6,908 bases of DNA from Pseudolysobacter sp. (GTDB lineage: Bacteria > Pseudomonadota > Gammaproteobacteria > Xanthomonadales > Rhodanobacteraceae), in NCBI GenBank assembly GCA_025351985.1, contig JANXUW010000321.1, forward strand, positions 1-6,908, in the 5' to 3' direction. The position numbers and the translations under genes are program-made. Positions 1 through 6,352 of the stretch are shown in pieces. Below the pieces are notes generated by a model, which saw only the letters and a list, made by a program, of their open reading frames with translations, was not told where the DNA came from and did not search any database. Position 1 is the first letter of the stretch; every line of letters begins with the position of its first letter.

Positions 1-16
1 ACTATAAGTATCGCTA

Positions 17-136
17 TTAAATGCTACGGCTGGAGTCGTCCCCTTTGAAAGTCTTAAGTAGTGCAATCAGCGGCGCGCGCGCGGCATTGGGAATTTCGCG
101 ACCCAGTTTCAGCAGCGATTCTTCGAACAAATCCAT
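17..136 (-). CDS. small hypothetical protein (39 aa) beside the IS element
   Basis: This is a short minus-strand ORF of 39 residues beginning MDLFEESLLKLG and ending SSRSI. I do not recognise it. A CAGGAG Shine-Dalgarno-like sequence lies about 8-9 bases before the ATG at 136, which favours this start; another in-frame ATG at 154 would add six residues. The residues are mixed hydrophobic and charged with an amphipathic helical look (ESLLKLGREIPNAARAPLIALL). There is no signal peptide and no recognisable motif. The frame stays open upstream to the IS boundary at 196-199, so it could also be the 3' end of a longer gene cut by the insertion. A chance ORF is possible at this length. Confidence 0.3.
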   Translation of the reverse strand: MDLFEESLLKLGREIPNAARAPLIALLKTFKGDDSSRSI

Positions 137-195
137 CGCAATCGCTCCTGGCATAAGCGTGTCTTGTTGCCGACGCGCGTGGCCTCTGCCGGTGG

Positions 196-199
196 CTAG
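196..199. repeat. CTAG target-site copy, left of the IS
   Basis: CTAG directly abuts the left inverted repeat, and the matching copy is at 1204-1207. CTAG is a known preferred target of IS481-family elements. On the minus strand this copy supplies the last base of the final sense codon and the whole TAG stop of the transposase gene. Confidence 0.75.
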
Positions 200-1146
200 G
201 TGTTCAGTCCCGGCATTTGATGGATTGGATTTAGATTGAACCTATCTGACGCTTCCGTCCAGATTCTGCAGATGTATTCGTACGGTGTGAGTCCTTTAAG
301 AGCCTTTAGTCGGCGGCCAAAGTTGTAGGCGTTGATGAAGTCGATTAAGTGCGCCTTGAGCTGGTCGTGGCTATCGTAGTGGTAGCGTTTGACGGTGGCC
401 TCTTTGATGGTTCGATTCATCCTTTCCACTTGTCCGTTGGTCCAGGGATGCTTCACCTTGGTAAGCCTGTGGTCAATGCCGTTCTCCCAACAGATGCGGT
501 CGAAGATGTGCTCGAAGGCATAGCGATCTTGTTTGCGGTTCGTGAACTGGATGCCGTTGTCGGTCAGGATCGTATGGATGACGTAGGGGATCGCAGCGAC
601 GAGGTTGCGAAGGAACTGAGCGGCAATCATTTTCTCCATCTTGGAATGCAATTCGACATAAGCAAATTTGCTGGTCCGATCAATAGCCACGAAGAGGTAG
701 AGCTTACCTTCGGCCGTTTGTACCTCAGCAATGTCGATGTGGAAATAACCAATGGGGTAGCTCTTGAACTTGCTTCTCGCGGGCTTGTTTTCCTGGATCG
801 ACGGAAGACGAGAAATGCCATGGCGCTGCAAGCAGCGATGCAATGAAGAGCGCGTCAGATGCGGAATCGTGGGTTGCAAGGCATACAAGCAATCGTCCAG
901 AGGCAGCAACGTATAACGTCGAAAAGCAAGGATGACAGCCTCTTCCTCCATCGATAGAACGGTTGATTTTGGCTCTCTCGGACCCGTGGGCAAGTCCGTG
1001 ACGGAAACCCTTTTCTTCCATTTGGCAACCGTCTTTTGATTGATGCCGTAGCGTTTTGAAAGAGCCCTCAGGCTCTCTTGACTATGTTGTATTGCTCGAC
1101 GGACCGCCTCTGTCGTTGTGGCGCTCCCGTGAAAAATCTGGCCCAT
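196..1146 (-). CDS. IS481-family DDE transposase
   Basis: This transposase catalyses DNA cleavage and strand transfer of the IS element. The 316-aa protein starts MGQIFHGSATTTEA. The ATG at 1146 is chosen because AAGGAGG lies 4 bases upstream; a TTG at 1161 would add five residues and has no such site. Residues about 10-46 form a helix-turn-helix of the IS481/IS3 type (ESLRALSKRYGINQKTVAKW) that should bind the terminal repeats. Residues about 125-300 form an integrase-like (rve) core. The likely catalytic triad is D138 in HIDIA, D196 in LTDNG and E241 in NGQVERMN. The frame is complete, and its TAG stop falls in the flanking CTAG target, not in the element. Family assignment is firm; the individual IS name was not determined. 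Confidence 0.93.
   Translation of the reverse strand: MGQIFHGSATTTEAVRRAIQHSQESLRALSKRYGINQKTVAKWKKRVSVTDLPTGPREPKSTVLSMEEEAVILAFRRYTLLPLDDCLYALQPTIPHLTRSSLHRCLQRHGISRLPSIQENKPARSKFKSYPIGYFHIDIAEVQTAEGKLYLFVAIDRTSKFAYVELHSKMEKMIAAQFLRNLVAAIPYVIHTILTDNGIQFTNRKQDRYAFEHIFDRICWENGIDHRLTKVKHPWTNGQVERMNRTIKEATVKRYHYDSHDQLKAHLIDFINAYNFGRRLKALKGLTPYEYICRIWTEASDRFNLNPIHQMPGLNT
200..223 (+). repeat. IS481 terminal inverted repeat, transposase 3' side
   Basis: The sequence starts GTGTTCAGTCCCGG and ends TTTGATGG. It pairs with the complement of 1180-1203: the outer GTGTT, an internal TCCC, one further G and the inner TTTGATGG are identical, giving 18 of 24 matches. It overlaps the last codons of the transposase gene. 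Confidence 0.85.
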
Positions 1147-1179
1147 AGTGCCTCCTTCCAATTTGTGGAAAAGATTGCA

Positions 1180-1203
1180 CCATCAAAGCCTGGGATCAAA
1201 CAC
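1180..1203 (-). repeat. IS481 terminal inverted repeat, transposase 5' side
   Basis: Read on the minus strand it starts GTGTTTGATCCCAGG and ends TTTGATGG, mirroring the repeat at 200-223. It lies 33 bases upstream of the transposase ATG, leaving little room, so any transposase promoter must overlap the repeat or lie outside it. Confidence 0.85.
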
Positions 1204-1207
1204 CTAG
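1204..1207. repeat. CTAG target-site copy, right of the IS
   Basis: CTAG directly abuts the right inverted repeat and matches the copy at 196-199, which is consistent with a 4-bp target duplication at a CTAG site. Confidence 0.75.
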
Positions 1208-1442
1208 AGAAGAAACCCATTTAGACACCTGTGTCGACCCAATTCCGCGGATTCGCACCTCCCATCAGGGAAGATTCTTCCACGTCGATGTCGCTTGGAA
1301 AAACCCACGCTTCATGAACGTCGATTTCGCTCAACAAGGCTTCCAAGATGTGTTCAATGGCAATGGTATAGCTGCTGGTCTCCAGAACTACAAAACACCA
1401 CCAAACAGCCTTTGTATACTTATGGCAATCTGGCCGAAATTC

Positions 1443-1470
1443 TTGACTGTTGATATCTTTTTGATATCTA
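1443..1470 (+). promoter_or_regulatory. possible promoter of the SPFH operon
   Basis: TTGACT (1443-1448) matches five of six bases of the sigma-70 -35 consensus. It is followed after 16 bases by TATCTA (1465-1470), a weak -10. The distance to the ATG at 1498 would suit a short leader. The -10 is poor, so the call is tentative, but this is the most AT-rich stretch immediately before the operon. Confidence 0.35.
1450..1469 (+). promoter_or_regulatory. tandem 9-bp repeats, candidate operator
   Basis: TTGATATCT occurs at 1450-1458 and again, identical, at 1461-1469. The 11-base period places both copies on about the same face of the helix. They lie inside the possible promoter and 29 bases before the SPFH start codon. 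Each copy contains the palindrome GATATC. Arc/MetJ-type ribbon-helix-helix proteins typically bind tandem half-sites about one helical turn apart, and such a protein is encoded at 2719-2910. The repeats are seen directly; the operator role is inferred. Confidence 0.35.
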
Positions 1471-1497
1471 ATTTACTAACTCTCCAGGAGTGTCGCC

Positions 1498-2361
1498 ATG
1501 AACGAACGTCGTTATTCCGCCCCGTCGGGAATTCCCGCGCTGATCGGCCTCATCGTGCTGTTGCTGGCCGATGGCGCATGGCTGATCAACTCGCTGCAAC
1601 ACCAAGCGCCGTGGTCGATCATCGTTGCGGTGCTTGCAGGCGTCGTGCTGCTGATCGCGCTCGGCGGTTTTTTTACGGTCGCACCGAACGAAGGCAAGGT
1701 GCTGCAATTTTTCGGACGATATGTCGGCACCGTGCGTGACGCCGGGCCGCGCTGGACCAACCCGTTCTACAGCAAACGCTCGGTCAGTCTGCGCGTGCGC
1801 AATTTCGAATCGAGCAAGCTCAAGGTCAACGATCTCGATGGCAATCCGATCGAGATCGCCGCCGTCGTGGTGTGGCAGGTGGTCGATACCGCCGAGGCGA
1901 TTTTCGAGGTCAACGACTACGAAGACTTCATCCATATCCAGAGCGAATCGGCACTGCGTTCGATGGCGACGAGTTATCCCTACGATTCGCACGATACCGG
2001 CGCATTGTCGCTGCGCAGTCATGGCAAGGAGATCTCCGAACATCTGCAAAAGGAGATTCAGGATCGCCTCACCAGCGCCGGCATCCGGGTGATCGAATCG
2101 CGTATTACCCATCTGGCTTTCGCCCCGGAAATCGCGCAGGCCATGCTGCAGCGTCAGCAGGCCAGTGCGATCATAGCAGCACGCACGCGCATCGTCGAAG
2201 GCGCGGTCAGCATGGTCGAAATGGCGCTCGAACAACTCGCCAAACGCAACGTCGTGCAGCTCGATGAAGAACGCAAGGCGGCGATGGTCAGCAACCTTTT
2301 GGTGGTGTTGTGCGGCGAGCGCGGAACGCAGCCGATCGTGAACACCGGCAGCCTGTACTGA
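1498..2361 (+). CDS. SPFH (stomatin/prohibitin-like) membrane protein
   Basis: This is an SPFH/Band 7 family protein of 287 aa, a family of membrane-anchored oligomeric scaffolds that organise membrane microdomains or regulate membrane proteases. Two hydrophobic segments (about 11-32 and 40-60) form an N-terminal hairpin. The family-typical turn [19 protein letters not shown] (60-78) follows. The SPFH fold continues through [17 protein letters not shown] and the [20 protein letters not shown] segment (203-222), then an alanine/glutamate-rich helical tail. The ATG at 1498 is preceded by CAGGAG at a spacing of 7. Many bacterial slipins sit beside an NfeD partner, but none is here; the next gene, 14 bases on, encodes a small three-helix membrane protein. 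It is first in the cluster, so possible repeats and promoter upstream would control all four genes. Family assignment is strong; substrate or partner is unknown. Confidence 0.93.
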   Translation: MNERRYSAPSGIPALIGLIVLLLADGAWLINSLQHQAPWSIIVAVLAGVVLLIALGGFFTVAPNEGKVLQFFGRYVGTVRDAGPRWTNPFYSKRSVSLRVRNFESSKLKVNDLDGNPIEIAAVVVWQVVDTAEAIFEVNDYEDFIHIQSESALRSMATSYPYDSHDTGALSLRSHGKEISEHLQKEIQDRLTSAGIRVIESRITHLAFAPEIAQAMLQRQQASAIIAARTRIVEGAVSMVEMALEQLAKRNVVQLDEERKAAMVSNLLVVLCGERGTQPIVNTGSLY

Positions 2362-2375
2362 GCGAGCGCACAGCC

Positions 2376-2732
2376 ATGTCGGATCAACTTGCCGGACTCA
2401 TCATCAGCCTTGTTGTCGGCATTCTGATGTTCACCATCGCGCTGCTGATTCGCATGCGTGGCCCGGTAGGTTTGCTCAAGAATATCGACTGGGATCGCGT
2501 CAGCGATCCGCATGGCCTCGGGCAATTCGCCAGCGTGATTCTCGCCCTGATCGGCGTTGCGATCTTCACGCACGGCATCTTCCTGTTCGCGCTGCACGGC
2601 GATACTTCCGCACGAAACTGGGTCACGATCGCATTCGTGGTCGTCATCAGTATTCTGTCGATCGTGCTGCTGCTCGGACAACTGCGTTATCAGGACAAAC
2701 CACTTTCGCGCAAACGCAATGAGCGCCGATAA
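2376..2732 (+). CDS. small three-helix inner-membrane protein, function unknown
   Basis: This is a 118-aa protein starting [15 protein letters not shown], with three predicted membrane segments (about 6-26, 50-72 and 82-102) and a basic C-terminal tail ([15 protein letters not shown]). A polar loop between helices 1 and 2 contains [16 protein letters not shown]. It vaguely recalls the loop of DUF3784-type small membrane proteins, but I would not assign that family. The ATG at 2376 is chosen over a possible upstream extension because it falls 14 bases after the SPFH stop and avoids a long overlap. No strong ribosome site is visible, so translation may be coupled to the SPFH gene. Its place directly after an SPFH gene suggests a partner or regulated client of the scaffold; this is inference. 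Confidence 0.8.
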   Translation: MSDQLAGLIISLVVGILMFTIALLIRMRGPVGLLKNIDWDRVSDPHGLGQFASVILALIGVAIFTHGIFLFALHGDTSARNWVTIAFVVVISILSIVLLLGQLRYQDKPLSRKRNERR

Positions 2733-2910
2733 AAAAGCCTACCCGCTGCGCATCAGCGCCGATGTGCTCGACGCCGTGCAACGCTGGGCGGACGATGAGT
2801 TGCGCAGCGTCAACGCGCAGATCGAATACGTGTTGCGCGATGCGTTGCGCAAGACCGGGCGTGCGAAAGCCGTGCCGATAATCGATGAAAAAATCGGGCG
2901 GAAAAAGTGA
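2719..2910 (+). CDS. Arc-like ribbon-helix-helix DNA-binding protein
   Basis: This is a 63-aa protein starting [13 protein letters not shown]. The pattern is a short beta strand (AYPLRIS, 7-13), helix A ([15 protein letters not shown]), a turn, and helix B ([16 protein letters not shown]), as in Arc/CopG-type RHH proteins, which dimerise and insert the paired strands into the major groove. A basic tail (IGRKK) follows. Its ATG overlaps the end of the membrane-protein gene by 14 bases, which implies cotranslation. As a small RHH protein inside its own operon it could be an autoregulator; the tandem TTGATATCT repeats at 1450-1469 are a candidate site. No toxin gene follows directly, so an antitoxin role is unlikely. 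Fold assignment is good; the target is inferred. Confidence 0.82.
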   Translation: MSADKKAYPLRISADVLDAVQRWADDELRSVNAQIEYVLRDALRKTGRAKAVPIIDEKIGRKK

Positions 2911-2944
2911 TGCTGCATATTCGCGAATTTCGAGGATCCGGTTC

Positions 2945-3475
2945 GTGACTGACGCAAGACTTCAGCGTGAACTCCTGCAGCAAGTATTTGCGCTCGGCGT
3001 TCCGCGCGATTACGGCAAGCTCAGGAAACTGCGACCGGTGCGCGAACCTGCCGCCCTGCTCGGCATCGGCCTGGATACGCAAGGTCGCGAGCAGCGCCTC
3101 GCCCCTCGCGCGGCGCGAGCATGGCAACGCATGTGCGATGCGGCAGCCAAAGACGGCATCACGCTGCAGTTTGTTTCGGCGTTTCGCAGCATCGAATATC
3201 AACTCGGCATCTTCAGACGCAAACTTGAACGTGGTTTATCGATCGCGGAAATCCTCGAAGTAAATGCGGCACCGGGTTACAGCGAACACCATTCCGGACG
3301 TGCGTTGGATATCACCACACCGGGATTCGCCGCACTCGAAGAAGAATTCGAAAACTCACCAGCGTTTGCGTGGTTGCAGACTCACGCACGAACGTATGGA
3401 TTTCATCTGTCGTTTCCGCGCGGCAATCCGCACGGCATCACCTACGAACCTTGGCACTGGTGTTGGCGTCGATGA
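2945..3475 (+). CDS. M15 (VanY-type) D-alanyl-D-alanine carboxypeptidase family protein
   Basis: This is a zinc peptidase of the VanY/DdpX/M15 group, which cleaves D-Ala from peptidoglycan peptides. From the GTG at 2945 it is 176 aa. Landmarks are SAFRS (78-82), the zinc motif SEHHSGRALD (113-122, ligands H115 and D122) and EPWHW (168-172, general base E168, third ligand H171). The GTG start is preferred because GAGG lies 9 bases upstream and similar proteins, as I recall them, begin near RLQREL. An ATG at 2885 in the same frame would add 20 residues, overlap the Arc-like gene and has no ribosome site. Neither version has a signal peptide, so the enzyme may act on cytoplasmic peptides or precursors, unusual for a D,D-carboxypeptidase. 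It ends 34 bases inside the convergent flippase-like gene. Confidence 0.88.
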   Translation: MTDARLQRELLQQVFALGVPRDYGKLRKLRPVREPAALLGIGLDTQGREQRLAPRAARAWQRMCDAAAKDGITLQFVSAFRSIEYQLGIFRRKLERGLSIAEILEVNAAPGYSEHHSGRALDITTPGFAALEEEFENSPAFAWLQTHARTYGFHLSFPRGNPHGITYEPWHWCWRR

Positions 3476-4434
3476 GTACACAACATCAGCCACGCAATTC
3501 CGCCCGCGCCCAGACCGAGATACAAGGTCGCATAACGCCATAACAGCAGTGCCGTGGCGATGCTGCTCACAGGCGCCCAGGCCGCGAGCGCGACCGTCAG
3601 GCCGAGCTCGGCCCCACCGGCGCCGGAAGGCACGCCAGTCCATTGCGCGGCATGCAACACCAGCGCCTGCAGCAGCAGCGCATACGCGAACGGCAACGGA
3701 TGTCCAAGCAGCATCAGCACCAGCCAGAGCGCGCCATCGCGTGTGAGCCATTGCAGTGCGGTGAACAACGCGAGTTTGCAATAGAAGCTCGCATTCGCAT
3801 TAGCCAGCGTGCGCGCCTGAAGTCGCATGTCGTGCAGAAAACGCAGCAGTTCACGTTGTCGCCGATGCCACCACGCATTGTTTTTGAAGATACGCTGGCG
3901 GGCAAAAATCCAGCGCCAGAATCGGTGTCGCAACAGCACGATGATCATGCTGACGACAATCAGCAACATGACCATTACTGATGCCGTTGCGCGCAATCCT
4001 GCGGGCAGATCGGTGCTGAGCAAGGCCAGCAGCGACAGCGGAATCGCCACTGCAAAAAACAGCAGATCCAGCAATTGATCGGCCACGACCACGGCTGCGC
4101 TGCTTGTGCTGGAAACACCAGCGCGCTTGAGCAGATGGATATTGGCCGGATAACCGCCGGCGCCCGCAGGCGTTGCCATGAACGCAAAATCGGTCGCGAG
4201 CGAGATGCCCAGCGCGCGCCAGAATGCCAGCGGCGCGCCGATCTGGCGTAGCAACATACGCAGCTTTTCCGCCTTGCTGAGCCAACTGCACATTGCCAGC
4301 AAAGTGAGTGCAGCCAGATTCGGCAGCGGAAAATTCCACGCCGTCGCCAGCGCATCGCCGCCCCCGAGCAGCATCGGCACGGCCAGTGCTGCGATCAGCG
4401 CAAGCGCAATCAGCAGCGAGCCGGCGCGGCGCAT
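3442..4434 (-). CDS. LPG_synthase_TM / flippase-like polytopic membrane protein
   Basis: This is a 330-aa integral membrane protein with about eight to ten hydrophobic segments (for example 5-24, 36-52, 117-140, 150-168, 218-240, 246-265, 292-318). It resembles the transmembrane region of lysylphosphatidylglycerol synthase (MprF) and the UPF0104/flippase-like proteins. Family-like landmarks are TPAGAGGYPANIHLLKRAG (88-106) and GVPSGAGGAELGL (267-279), two similar glycine-rich loops in the two halves. It lacks the catalytic aminoacyl-transfer domain of MprF, so it should not charge lipids; moving or handling a lipid is more likely. The ATG at 4434 (MRRAGSLL) is chosen because it opens directly into the first helix; the frame extends upstream to 4512 but that part lies inside the deacetylase. 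It overlaps the deacetylase end by 25 bases, and no clear ribosome site is seen, which suggests coupled translation. Confidence 0.85.
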   Translation of the reverse strand: MRRAGSLLIALALIAALAVPMLLGGGDALATAWNFPLPNLAALTLLAMCSWLSKAEKLRMLLRQIGAPLAFWRALGISLATDFAFMATPAGAGGYPANIHLLKRAGVSSTSSAAVVVADQLLDLLFFAVAIPLSLLALLSTDLPAGLRATASVMVMLLIVVSMIIVLLRHRFWRWIFARQRIFKNNAWWHRRQRELLRFLHDMRLQARTLANANASFYCKLALFTALQWLTRDGALWLVLMLLGHPLPFAYALLLQALVLHAAQWTGVPSGAGGAELGLTVALAAWAPVSSIATALLLWRYATLYLGLGAGGIAWLMLCTHRRQHQCQGS

Positions 4435-5177
4435 TCGTAGTGTGCAACGGCCTGGGATTTTGTCAGCGCAATGCGATCGTGCAGCAATGTGCCGATCAGC
4501 TTGCGCCAGCACATCATGATCTCGGGATGCAGCGCGTCATCGGGATGCAGGCCGATACGCAACAACGGCGATGCCGCCCACAGCGATGACATCGTGCGCA
4601 GCCAGATCCTGCTGACGCTACGACGCCAGGCCGAACGCGTCGACGCGGTCAGGCACGGCGCCGCGATGCGCCGTTGATCCGGCAGCGTGATCAGTGCCGT
4701 GTGCGTGCTGGTGTAACGCAATGTAGTCGCACACAGCGCCTCGTATGTGCCGCGACTGCCGAGCCACGCGGGCGGTACGAAGCCGGCGATATTCCAGCCG
4801 ACGCGCGTGAGCATGTGTTGCCCGTCGTCAATGCGGCACGCAGCGGCATCTCGATCAAGCGTAGAAAACTCACCCTCGCCGGCCGTCAATATTCGTCGTC
4901 GCAACCATGCACCCGGCGAGCGCGGCGACGGTGCATCGTCACGATGAAAATAGCCATGCAATGCGATCTCCGCTCGGCGCGCTGCGAGCGCATCGACGCT
5001 GCGGAAAAAATCCGGCGCCGTATCGATGCGGCCGCGGCCATGAAAATCCGGCACGACCAGCAAGGTGACCGGCGGATCACCGAGATCGACCAGCATATCG
5101 AGCAGACGGCGACACGCCGGCCACGTCGCCGGCGCGACATCATGCAACACGATGCAGAGATGTTTTGTCACGCTCAC
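4410..5177 (-). CDS. DUF2334-type polysaccharide deacetylase
   Basis: This is a NodB-like/DUF2334 carbohydrate deacetylase of 255 aa from the GTG at 5177. It would remove acetyl groups from an N-acetylated sugar using a metal. Visible motifs are IVLHDVAPATW near residue 12 (the aspartate D13 is the usual first metal/base residue) and HGYFHRDD (H74 and H78, the HxxxH metal pair). FVPPAW follows, the usual substrate-cleft segment, then GLHPDD near the C-terminus. The start is uncertain: GTG at 5177 overlaps the glycosyltransferase stop in a GTGA, while GTG at 5171 is next and an upstream GTG at 5195 is in frame. There is no signal peptide, so it probably acts in the cytoplasm or at the inner membrane face on a lipid-linked sugar made by the preceding glycosyltransferase. 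The substrate is unknown. Confidence 0.87.
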   Translation of the reverse strand: MSVTKHLCIVLHDVAPATWPACRRLLDMLVDLGDPPVTLLVVPDFHGRGRIDTAPDFFRSVDALAARRAEIALHGYFHRDDAPSPRSPGAWLRRRILTAGEGEFSTLDRDAAACRIDDGQHMLTRVGWNIAGFVPPAWLGSRGTYEALCATTLRYTSTHTALITLPDQRRIAAPCLTASTRSAWRRSVSRIWLRTMSSLWAASPLLRIGLHPDDALHPEIMMCWRKLIGTLLHDRIALTKSQAVAHYECAAPARC

Positions 5178-6301
5178 TTCACTTGCGCCATGCACAATGC
5201 CAGTTCGGCGCGCGGACGATGCAAACGCGCATAACTTTCAAGCTGCTGTCCGAACGCACTTTCCCATGTGTAGTATTGTTCGACGCGCTGACGCGCAACC
5301 GCGCCCATCGTTGCCATATTCTGTTCGAACATATCGACGATCGTGTATTTCAGCGACGCGATATCGCCGGGTTCGGCGATGCGACCGACATCATCATCGA
5401 TCAGTTCGGCGACCGCGCCCGAACGCATGCCGATCACCGGAATACCACAGGCCATCGCTTCGATGAAAATCATGCCGAACGTTTCGTGCTCGCCCGCATG
5501 CACGAGCACATCGGCGCTCGCAAGCAGGCGCGCCAGACGTTTGCTGTCCTGCTGATACGGCAGCAGCGTGACGCGCTCGGAAAGATGCTGCAGCCGCTCG
5601 CCGCCGACCAGCAACAAATGATATGGCGCGCCGAGTTCGTGCACGGCGCGCTGCAGCAGCGGAATCTGTTTTTCGCGCGCCATGCGTCCGGCAAAAATCA
5701 GCAACCGGGTTTGCGGCGGCAGTCCGAGCAGCGTGCGCAATTCCGGATCGCGCCGCGACGGATGAAAGACCTCGCCATCGACACCGAGCGGCTGCACCAC
5801 CACACGCTCCACGCCGATGCCACGCAGGCGTTCGGCAATGCTGCTGCTCGGCGCCATGACCAGGTCGAAACGCGCATACAGTCGGCGCAAATACGCCTCG
5901 GTAATCCTGCCAATGCCACGGCCGAAACGACTGGCCAACAGCCGCGCGAGATCGGAATGCGCAAAGGCGACCGCCGGCACGCCGAGTTCATCCGCGGCAC
6001 GCAATGCGACCCACGCGAGGTGATACGGATCGCCAACCTCGATCACATCCGGCGCGAGCGAACGCAACGCACGTCGCCACGCGCGCAAGCGCAGCGGCAA
6101 ACGATAACCGCCCGCCAACGGAATACGCAGGCTGCGTTGTTCGATGACGCCAGCCGCGACTTCGCGATCGTGTGGCCCCGGCACAAGCAGGCTGTGACGC
6201 ACCTCCGGCTGGCTCGCCAAGTAGCGATGTTTGGCCAGCAGATAACGTTTCACACCACCGCTGTGCGGCGCGAAAAACAAAGTCGTATCGACAATGTGCA
6301 T
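5174..6301 (-). CDS. GT4-family glycosyltransferase
   Basis: This is a retaining GT-B glycosyltransferase of the GT4 (glycosyltransferase family 1-like) group, 375 aa. The N-terminal domain begins MHIVDTTLFFAPHSGGVKRY, with the glycine-rich GGVKRY (15-20) that usually contacts the acceptor or donor phosphate. The C-terminal nucleotide-sugar domain carries FAGRMAREKQ (203-212) and the E-x7-E signature between E273 and E281 (HETFGMIFIEAMACGIPVIG). The linker PLGVD is at 171-175. It resembles MgtA/alpha-mannosyltransferase-type enzymes acting on lipid acceptors, but donor and acceptor cannot be read from the sequence. It starts at the ATG at 6301 with no strong ribosome site and ends in a GTGA overlap with the deacetylase, so it heads the three-gene operon. 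Confidence 0.93.
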   Translation of the reverse strand: MHIVDTTLFFAPHSGGVKRYLLAKHRYLASQPEVRHSLLVPGPHDREVAAGVIEQRSLRIPLAGGYRLPLRLRAWRRALRSLAPDVIEVGDPYHLAWVALRAADELGVPAVAFAHSDLARLLASRFGRGIGRITEAYLRRLYARFDLVMAPSSSIAERLRGIGVERVVVQPLGVDGEVFHPSRRDPELRTLLGLPPQTRLLIFAGRMAREKQIPLLQRAVHELGAPYHLLLVGGERLQHLSERVTLLPYQQDSKRLARLLASADVLVHAGEHETFGMIFIEAMACGIPVIGMRSGAVAELIDDDVGRIAEPGDIASLKYTIVDMFEQNMATMGAVARQRVEQYYTWESAFGQQLESYARLHRPRAELALCMAQVK

Positions 6302-6352
6302 GTGATGGCGGTAGTCCGGCGATCTGCGCAGCCACTATTGCGCCGAACTTGC

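Larger units (their letters stand above)
200..1203 (-). mobile_element. IS481-family insertion sequence, complete, 1004 bp
   Basis: This is a complete insertion sequence with one transposase gene on the minus strand, bounded by 24-bp imperfect inverted repeats (200-223 and 1180-1203, 18 of 24 positions matching) and flanked on each side by the tetranucleotide CTAG. Size near 1 kb, a single DDE ORF and CTAG targeting are all typical of the IS481 family. The transposase frame is uninterrupted and its catalytic residues are present, so the copy looks recent and potentially active. If the first base of the terminal repeat is taken as G, the 4-bp CTAG is the target duplication. Extending to a 6-bp NCTAGN duplication fails because the outer bases differ (GCTAGG against CCTAGA). 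Confidence 0.88.
1221..1472 (-). pseudogene. unidentified open frame without a start, possible gene remnant
   Basis: An 83-codon minus-strand frame runs from just after a TAA at 1473-1475 to a TAA at 1221-1223, with no ATG or strong GTG/TTG start in its first half. The later part reads like real protein: a helical stretch (AIEHILEALLSEIDVHEAW), an acidic segment and the ending NPRNWVDTGV. Third positions are somewhat G/C-biased in this frame. I cannot name a family. It lies between the IS and the SPFH gene in DNA less GC-rich than the operon next door. Together with the small ORF at 17-136 it would have formed two consecutive minus-strand genes about 76 bases apart before the IS inserted. The opposite strand is also open here (from about 1218), so this could be a shadow or chance frame. 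Confidence 0.25.

Noticed and set aside
349..846. 165-codon plus-strand frame
   Set aside because: It lies wholly antisense to the IS481 transposase, which has clear catalytic motifs; it is a shadow frame.
1314..1739. 141-codon plus-strand frame running into the SPFH gene
   Set aside because: Its second half is the SPFH gene in another frame, it has no ribosome site, and the first half shows weaker codon bias than the opposite strand.
1468..2235. 255-codon minus-strand frame opposite the SPFH gene
   Set aside because: It is His/Arg/Asp-rich antisense translation of a recognisable SPFH protein; such long shadows are common in GC-rich genes.
2719..2910. Antitoxin of a toxin-antitoxin pair
   Set aside because: RHH antitoxins are usually followed by a small toxin such as ParE or MazF. 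Here the next gene is an M15 peptidase and the previous one a membrane protein.
3442..4434. Full MprF lysylphosphatidylglycerol synthase
   Set aside because: Only the membrane part is present; the C-terminal aminoacyl-transfer domain is absent.
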